Shown here in pieces: positions 59,300-64,000 of a stretch of 64,000 bases of DNA. The notes under the pieces were generated by a model. The model was not told the DNA's origin, searched no databases, and worked only from the letters and a program-made list of their open reading frames with translations. The stretch is from Pseudomonadota bacterium (GTDB taxonomy: Bacteria; Desulfobacterota; Desulfovibrionia; Desulfovibrionales; Desulfovibrionaceae): positions 1 to 64,000 of the forward strand of contig JAEYTO010000006.1 of NCBI GenBank assembly GCA_023433925.1, written 5' to 3'. Positions within the stretch are counted from its first letter, which is position 1; each line of letters starts with the position of its first letter. A program made the position numbers and the translations under genes.

Positions 59300-60271
59300 A
59301 TGCGCGACACACGCGGACGATTCGCCCCGAGCCCCACGGGCCGCATGCACCTGGGCAACGCCTGGGCCGCGCTGCTTTGCTGGCTGGCCGTGCGCTCGCG
59401 CGGCGGGGCCATGGTCCTGCGTATCGAGGACCTGGACCCCGACCGCTCGCGGCCGGAGTATGCCCAGGGGCTCATGGACGACCTGGCTTGGCTCGGCCTG
59501 GACTGGGACGAGGGGCCGGACCTGGGCGGACCGCACGCGCCCTACGTGCAGTCGCAACGCCTGGCCTTGTACGACGAGGCCTTGCGCGGCCTGGCCGGAC
59601 GCGGCCTGGTCTATCCCTGCTTCTGCACGCGCAGGGAGCTGCGCGCCGCGGCCTCGGCCCCCCACGCGGGCGAGGAAGGCCCGGCCTACAACGGCGCGTG
59701 CCGGCTCCTGGGCGAGGCCGAGCGCCAGGCCAAGGCCCGCGCCGGCCGTGCGCCGGCCCTGCGCCTGCGCTGCCCGGCCGAGGCCGTGAGCTTCACCGAC
59801 CTGCTCCACGGCCGGATCACGGCCGATCCGTCCCTGGCGGCCGGCGACTTCGCCCTGCGCCGCTCCGACGGCGTACACGCCTATCAACTGGCGGTGGTGG
59901 TGGACGACGCGGCCATGGGCATCAACCTCGTGGTGCGCGGCGACGACCTGCTGCCCTCCACGCCGGCCCAGGTGACCCTGTTCCGGCTCCTGGGCTTCGA
60001 TCCTCCCGAATTCCTGCATGTCCCGCTGCTTGTGGACGGCCAGGGCGTGCGCCTGTCCAAGCGCCACGGCAGCCTTGAGCTGGCGCGCCTGCGCGAGGTC
60101 GGCACGCGGCCCGAGGCCGTGCTGGGCTACCTGGCCTGGAAAGCCGGCCTTCTGCCGGCGCCACGGCGCGCTTCCGCCAGCGGTCTGCTGGCGGGCTTCG
60201 ATCCGGCCAGGCTTCCCCGCTCGCCCGTGGTGATGGAAAGCGGCCTGGAAAGCCTCTTGCGGGCCAACTAA
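59300..60271 (+). CDS. gluQ: Glutamyl-Q tRNA(Asp) synthetase
   Basis: Adds glutamate to the queuosine base at position 34 of tRNA(Asp). The 323-residue protein is a GluRS catalytic core without anticodon domain: GRFAPSPTGRMHLGNAW (HIGH-like), LRIEDLDPDR, a Cys/Tyr zinc-like site around YPCFCTRRELR and CRLLGE, YQLAVVVDDAAMGINLVVRGDDLL, and KRHG as the KMSKS equivalent. ATG 59300 gives the family N-terminus; ATG 59252 is in frame with GAGG upstream but lies inside the candidate promoter. Confidence 0.9.
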   Translation: MRDTRGRFAPSPTGRMHLGNAWAALLCWLAVRSRGGAMVLRIEDLDPDRSRPEYAQGLMDDLAWLGLDWDEGPDLGGPHAPYVQSQRLALYDEALRGLAGRGLVYPCFCTRRELRAAASAPHAGEEGPAYNGACRLLGEAERQAKARAGRAPALRLRCPAEAVSFTDLLHGRITADPSLAAGDFALRRSDGVHAYQLAVVVDDAAMGINLVVRGDDLLPSTPAQVTLFRLLGFDPPEFLHVPLLVDGQGVRLSKRHGSLELARLREVGTRPEAVLGYLAWKAGLLPAPRRASASGLLAGFDPARLPRSPVVMESGLESLLRAN

Positions 60272-60489
60272 GCCGATGGGGGCTCAGCCGTAATAATCAA
60301 TTTATCAAAGGAATCCGTATTCAATCCTGATTCTCTACCCCCGCATAGAGGAGCTTGTTTTCATTCATGCATAAAACTTTTTTTGACATTCTTCACAAAT
60401 GCTCGTACGTCCATGCCGCTATGCAGGAGTTCATTGAAATATTGTTTAAACATATGTCAACGAACCCCGAACGGAAATCCAACGACGCG

Positions 60490-60942
60490 ATGCGCATGCT
60501 CCATATTCTCCTCGGCGCGGTCCTTCTTACGTTCACCCTTGGGCTGGAAAGCGCCGTGGCCGATCCCTACTCCGGCAGCAGGGCTTGCGGCGAATGCCAT
60601 CCAGAGCAGTACGAACGCTTCACGTCGCATTCAAGGAAATCCGTCTCATGGAACAGCGTGGCCATCATGGCCTCGGACCTCAAGCCCTTCGAGCTTGAGC
60701 AGTGCTACGGATGCCATACCACGGGGCATGGCCAGGGCGGGTTCGTGAGCATCGAGCAGACGCCCCAGTTGGCCGACGTCGGTTGCGAAACGTGTCACGG
60801 GCCCGGCGGCGAGCACGCCGCATCCGGAAACCCGGCCTTCATCAAGAAGGCTCCCGGCCTTGAAACCTGCGGGAAGTGCCACAATCCCGAGCGGGTGAGG
60901 TCCTTCAAGTTCAAGCCGCTCATCTATGGCGGAGCCCACTAG
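60490..60942 (+). CDS. Periplasmic tetrahaem cytochrome c (c554-like)
   Basis: A 150-residue exported cytochrome. Signal peptide [20 protein letters not shown] with cleavage near AVA-DP; four haem motifs: CGECH (33-37), [28 protein letters not shown] and [14 protein letters not shown] are typical of the cytochrome c554 family. The start is uncertain (ATG 60454 and TTG/ATG further up are in frame) because ribosome-binding sites are weak; MRML gives a proper signal peptide. The gene ends 10 bp before the haem chemoreceptor and its stop overlaps that gene's ribosome-binding site, so the two are coupled. Confidence 0.85.
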   Translation: MRMLHILLGAVLLTFTLGLESAVADPYSGSRACGECHPEQYERFTSHSRKSVSWNSVAIMASDLKPFELEQCYGCHTTGHGQGGFVSIEQTPQLADVGCETCHGPGGEHAASGNPAFIKKAPGLETCGKCHNPERVRSFKFKPLIYGGAH

Positions 60943-60952
60943 GAGGATGGCC

Positions 60953-62980
60953 ATGCGCGAGATCATCAGGCAACGGCTCAACGTCAAGATATCCTTGCTC
61001 ATCAGCGCCATCTCGCTGCTCGTGTTCCTCTGCCTCATCGGCATCACGACCTTCTGGCAGCGCGAGAGCATGGTCGAGCAGCTCGACGCCTCCATCACGC
61101 GCGTTTCGGACCTGATCCGCCTGGCCGTGGAGAAGCCCATGACCGTGGGCGACGACGAGGGCACCAAGGAGGAGTTCGCCTTCCTGTCCGGGAAGTATCC
61201 CGACGTGCGCGTCTACCTGACCAACTACAAGGGCAACGTGACCTACTCCACGAACGCGTCCGCCATGCGCAAGGATCTCGTGGCCGTTCACGCGCAGCCC
61301 GAGCTGGCCGGGATGGCCCAGGAGGCGCTGAGCACGCCCACGGAGCAGGGCCGCCTCATGGACATGGACGAAGGCTCCTGGTTCGTGCGCGTCATGTCCA
61401 TCCCCAACGAGCCTTCCTGCCACCATTGCCATGGCGCCAGCGAGCCCATCCTCGGCGAGCTCATGGTCATGCAGGACGTGAGCCCCATGCTGGCCAGGAT
61501 CGACCTGCAAACCCTGGAGGTCGCGCTCATCTCCCTGCTGGGCCTGGCCTTGCTCGTGGCCGCGTCCATCTACTTCATGCGCCGCGTGGTCATCAGACCC
61601 ATCCAGGCCATCAACGCCGCGACGAGCCGTGTGGCCGAGGGCGACTTCGCCGCCTCCTTCGACATCAAGAACAGCGACGAGCTCGGGCAGCTCTCCGACA
61701 ATCTCGCCGCCATGGTGGCCACGCTCAAGGAGCAGCTCGGCTTCTCCCGGGGCATCCTGAACGGCATGACCCTGCCGTGCGTGGTCACGGACACCCAGGA
61801 GCGCGTCACCTTCACCACGTCCGCCACGCTGGCCTTCGTGGGCCGCCAAGGCAAGCCCGAGGACTACCATGGCATGACCATCGGCGAGTTCTTCTACAAC
61901 GACTCCAAGCGCCTGACCTCCACGGGCCGCGCCCTGCGTGATCGGCAGGCCATCCTGAACCACGGGATCGAGTTCACCAACCTCGCGGGCGAGAAGAAAT
62001 ACGCCCGCGCCGACGTGGCCCCCCTGCTCGACCTCGACGGAACGCTCATCGGCGCCTTCACCCTGTACAGCGATTTGACCGACATCCAGCAGCAGCAGAT
62101 GCGCATCGAGAGCCAGAACGCCCTTATCGCCACGGCCGCGGGCAAGGCCGACGGCGTGGCCGACCAGGTCTCCTCGGCCAGCGAGGAGCTGGCGGCCCAG
62201 ATCGAGCAGTCCAGCCGCGGCGCCGACTCGCAGCGCGCCGTGACCGACGAGGTCGCCACGGCCATGGAGCAGATGAACGCCTCGGTGTTCGAAGTGGCCA
62301 AGAACGCTTCCCAGGCCGCCGAGAGCTCGGAGCAGGCCAGGCTCAAGGCCCAGGGCGGCGCGGAAGTGGTCCACGAATCCATCAAGGCCACGGCCAGGGT
62401 GCAGCGGGATGTCCTGGCGCTCAAGAAGCACATGGCCGGCCTGGCCGAAAAGGTCGAGGGCATCGGCAAGGTCATGGACGTCATCGACGACATCGCGGAT
62501 CAGACCAACCTCCTGGCCCTCAACGCGGCCATCGAGGCGGCCCGGGCCGGCGAGGCCGGCCGAGGCTTCGCCGTGGTGGCGGACGAGGTGCGCAAGCTGG
62601 CCGAGAAGACCATGCACGCGACCAAGGAGGTCAGCCAGGCCATCTCCGACATCCAGATCGAAGCCACGGAGAGCGCCAAGGGCGCGGACGAGACAGTGGA
62701 GTCCGTCAAGGTCGCCACCAAGCTGGCGGCACAGTCAGGCCAGGAGCTGAAGGCCATCGTGGATCTCGCCGAGGCAGCCGCGGACCGCGTGCGCGCCATC
62801 GCCACGGCAAGCGAGGAGCAGTCCACGGCAAGCGAGCAGATAAACCGCTCCACGGAATCCATCACCCGTATCGCCGGCGAGACGGCCGAGGCCATGCTCC
62901 AGTCCGCTTCCGCGGTCCAGGACCTGGCCAAGCTGGCCCACGAACTCAAGCATATCATCGAAGAGATGCAGACCCACTAG
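60953..62980 (+). CDS. Haem-binding methyl-accepting chemotaxis protein (DcrA-like)
   Basis: A 675-residue chemoreceptor. TM1 at about 14-32, a periplasmic domain (33-185) with one c-type haem motif, CHHCH (156-160), TM2 at about 188-208, HAMP (to about 260), a PAS-like domain (270-390) and a signalling domain with the tip [20 protein letters not shown]. The single CHHCH in the sensor is the arrangement of Desulfovibrio DcrA, a redox/oxygen sensor. Coupled to a tetrahaem cytochrome gene upstream, which may be its redox partner. AGGAGG, overlapping the previous stop, is 6 nt before ATG 60953. Confidence 0.93.
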   Translation: MREIIRQRLNVKISLLISAISLLVFLCLIGITTFWQRESMVEQLDASITRVSDLIRLAVEKPMTVGDDEGTKEEFAFLSGKYPDVRVYLTNYKGNVTYSTNASAMRKDLVAVHAQPELAGMAQEALSTPTEQGRLMDMDEGSWFVRVMSIPNEPSCHHCHGASEPILGELMVMQDVSPMLARIDLQTLEVALISLLGLALLVAASIYFMRRVVIRPIQAINAATSRVAEGDFAASFDIKNSDELGQLSDNLAAMVATLKEQLGFSRGILNGMTLPCVVTDTQERVTFTTSATLAFVGRQGKPEDYHGMTIGEFFYNDSKRLTSTGRALRDRQAILNHGIEFTNLAGEKKYARADVAPLLDLDGTLIGAFTLYSDLTDIQQQQMRIESQNALIATAAGKADGVADQVSSASEELAAQIEQSSRGADSQRAVTDEVATAMEQMNASVFEVAKNASQAAESSEQARLKAQGGAEVVHESIKATARVQRDVLALKKHMAGLAEKVEGIGKVMDVIDDIADQTNLLALNAAIEAARAGEAGRGFAVVADEVRKLAEKTMHATKEVSQAISDIQIEATESAKGADETVESVKVATKLAAQSGQELKAIVDLAEAAADRVRAIATASEEQSTASEQINRSTESITRIAGETAEAMLQSASAVQDLAKLAHELKHIIEEMQTH

Positions 62981-62991
62981 AGCCCGCTCGG

Positions 62992-63026
62992 GCCGCATGG
63001 GCTTCGTAACACGAAGCCCATGCGGC
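62992..63026 (+). terminator. Terminator after the haem chemoreceptor
   Basis: GCCGCATGGGCTTCG pairs perfectly (15 bp) with CGAAGCCCATGCGGC around TAACA. Weak T-tract. Confidence 0.65.
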
Positions 63027-63086
63027 TATTGCCTTTTCATCGTCGTGGATATAGAAACCATCTTCTTCCCAGCACGTTCCCATATC

Positions 63087-63158
63087 GGCCGAAAGGAGCA
63101 CCCTCCTCCGGGCACCCAGCCCAGGATCCGCCAAACCTGTTCCTTTCGGCCTTTTTTT
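63087..63158 (+). terminator. Second terminator-like structure
   Basis: GGCCGAAAGGA pairs with TCCTTTCGGCC across about 43 bp and is followed by TTTTTTT. The long loop is unusual; it could enclose a small RNA end. 63160-63326 shows nothing else recognisable. Confidence 0.55.
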
Positions 63159-63326
63159 CGTCCTTCCTTCACCTGGTCCGCACCGCCCCCAAGCCCCGCC
63201 ACCAGACTTGCAGCCTCAAATAATCATGTGGCCCGCCGCATGCGCGGGCTAGGGATTTTACTGGACCATCAGCCCGCCGCCGTGTCCCGCGCGGGCTCCG
63301 GCAGGCGGCAGGACAGAGGGAGCCTC

Positions 63327-64000
63327 ATGAATCGTCGCGCCATCCTTCTCAGGCTGTTGAAAAAAGCCGTCCTGGCTTTTTTCAACTTCGCAATGCCTGA
63401 GCAAAGCTCAAGCATTGCTCACGGATGCCGCGCGCCCGTGCGCATCCGGCGGGCCATCCTGGCCTGCGCAGCCTGTTTTCAACAAGCTGTTCCGGCGGCC
63501 CTGCTCGGCCTTGCGGTCTTGCTGTCGGCGCACAACGCGCCGGCCCAGGAGCCGGCCGGATCCAAGGCCCGGCCCAGGCATGCAGAGCTGGCCGAGCCCG
63601 TGGCCTGGGATGAAGCGGGTCGGACCAGGCTGACCTGGCCCGCGCCCCGCGAGCTGGCCGTCACGCGCAGGCCGGGCGCGGCCCACGCAGGGGAGCGCCC
63701 GGCTGGCCGCATGACGAGCCGCATGGCCGGCGCGCATGAGATCGGGGCGCGCGGCCGCACGACCTTTCTGCGCCTGGACGAGCCCCTGGACCGCTGGAGC
63801 TTCTGGAGCCGGACCCTGCCGCTGGCCGCCGACCCCGATGTCGAGACCGTGTCGCCCGTGTACTATTCGGGGCCCAGCAAGGACCCGCTCGGCCGCATGG
63901 TTCTCACGGGCCGCATCGTTGTGGGCTGGGGAGATATGGGACCCGAGGAGGTGGCCGACCTGGAGAAGACGCATGGGCTCTCCAGGCTCGAAACCTTCCC
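63327..64000 (+). CDS. Exported S8-protease-like protein, 5' part (runs off window)
   Basis: Open from ATG 63327 (GAGGGAG upstream) to the window end without a stop, at least 224 residues. Residues 1-10 (MNRRAILLRL) and about 54-75 (VPAALLGLAVLLSAHNAPAQ) read as the two parts of a signal peptide, separated by ~44 residues encoded by an R2 repeat. The distal part (ETVSPVYYSGPSKDPLGRMV, LTGRIVVGW, VADLEKTHGL) resembles the propeptide region before subtilisin-type (S8) domains; the protease domain would lie beyond the window. An in-frame GTG at 63438 inside the repeat could give a shorter signal peptide but lacks a ribosome-binding site. Confidence 0.65.
   Translation, partial: MNRRAILLRLLKKAVLAFFNFAMPEQSSSIAHGCRAPVRIRRAILACAACFQQAVPAALLGLAVLLSAHNAPAQEPAGSKARPRHAELAEPVAWDEAGRTRLTWPAPRELAVTRRPGAAHAGERPAGRMTSRMAGAHEIGARGRTTFLRLDEPLDRWSFWSRTLPLAADPDVETVSPVYYSGPSKDPLGRMVLTGRIVVGWGDMGPEEVADLEKTHGLSRLETF
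63354..63486 (+). repeat. Dispersed repeat R2, copy 2, inside a reading frame
   Basis: 133 bp from CTGTTGAAAA to TTTTCAACAAG, matching 41849-41966 (shared CAACTTCGCAATG, CTCAAGCATTGCTCACGGATG, CAGCCTGTTTTCAACA). It leaves the reading frame open throughout. Confidence 0.85.

Noticed and set aside
57095..60067. 990-codon open frame antisense to ygiQ and gluQ
   Set aside because: Low-complexity shadow of two well-identified genes; no start signal or family features.

Overview
The window (about two-thirds G+C over most of its length) looks like chromosome of a sulfate-reducing deltaproteobacterium of the Desulfovibrio type. The grounds are an HdrA/MvhDGA hydrogenase-heterodisulfide-reductase operon with three in-frame UGA (selenocysteine) codons, c-type cytochromes, a haem-binding chemoreceptor of the DcrA type, adenosylcobalamin ribonucleotide reductase, acetyl-CoA synthetase beside a LytTR regulator, and many chemotaxis and two-component genes. 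The species is an inference; no rRNA or tRNA gene was seen.

Layout. 1-6000: metK preceded by an in-phase HTH reading frame and an operator-like dyad; a partial duplication of the metK 3' end and rlmM 5' end that brackets a dihaem cytochrome c gene; the intact rlmM-like methyltransferase; a small membrane protein and a baeRF-family protein. 6000-18300: dapF, an MFS transporter, a convergent membrane protein, nrdJ, a cytosolic PAS-rich hybrid kinase, ftsE-ftsX and two tandem receiver-only proteins. 18300-21400: acs and its LytTR neighbour. 21400-29200: the flavin-based electron-bifurcation operon (HdrC/B-like Fe-S protein, long HdrA, MvhD, MvhG, MvhA). HdrA, MvhD and MvhA each need UGA read as Sec, and each UGA is followed by a SECIS-like hairpin. 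29200-38430: lipoprotein, zinc alcohol dehydrogenase, pstSCAB, a HAD-like protein, the hydrogenase maturation protease, lepA, lepB. 38430-49640: nucleotidyltransferase with a palindromic promoter, comM/yifB, small protein, chemoreceptor, PASTA and CsgG-type envelope proteins, polysaccharide pyruvyl transferase, FAD oxidoreductase. 49640-57200: motA-motB, a large unrecognised protein, a glycosyltransferase, an LpxR-like outer-membrane protein and an IS5/IS427-type insertion sequence. 57200-64000: YgiQ radical SAM protein, GluQ-RS, tetrahaem cytochrome plus haem chemoreceptor, and the start of an S8-protease-like gene that runs off the window.

Three families of short dispersed repeats punctuate the intergenic regions: R1, about 190 bp with two hairpins; R2, about 120-135 bp with CTGTTGAAAA-like termini; R3, about 128 bp with TAGAGCA termini. 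One R2 copy lies in frame inside the signal-peptide region of the last gene, and an R3 copy abuts the IS element.

Functionally, the Hdr-Mvh operon would couple H2 oxidation to low-potential ferredoxin and thiol/disulfide reduction by electron bifurcation. Its large subunit would need the protease encoded 6.3 kb downstream. The metabolic genes (acs, alcohol dehydrogenase) and redox sensing (haem MCP with cytochrome) fit an anaerobe using H2, alcohols and acetate.
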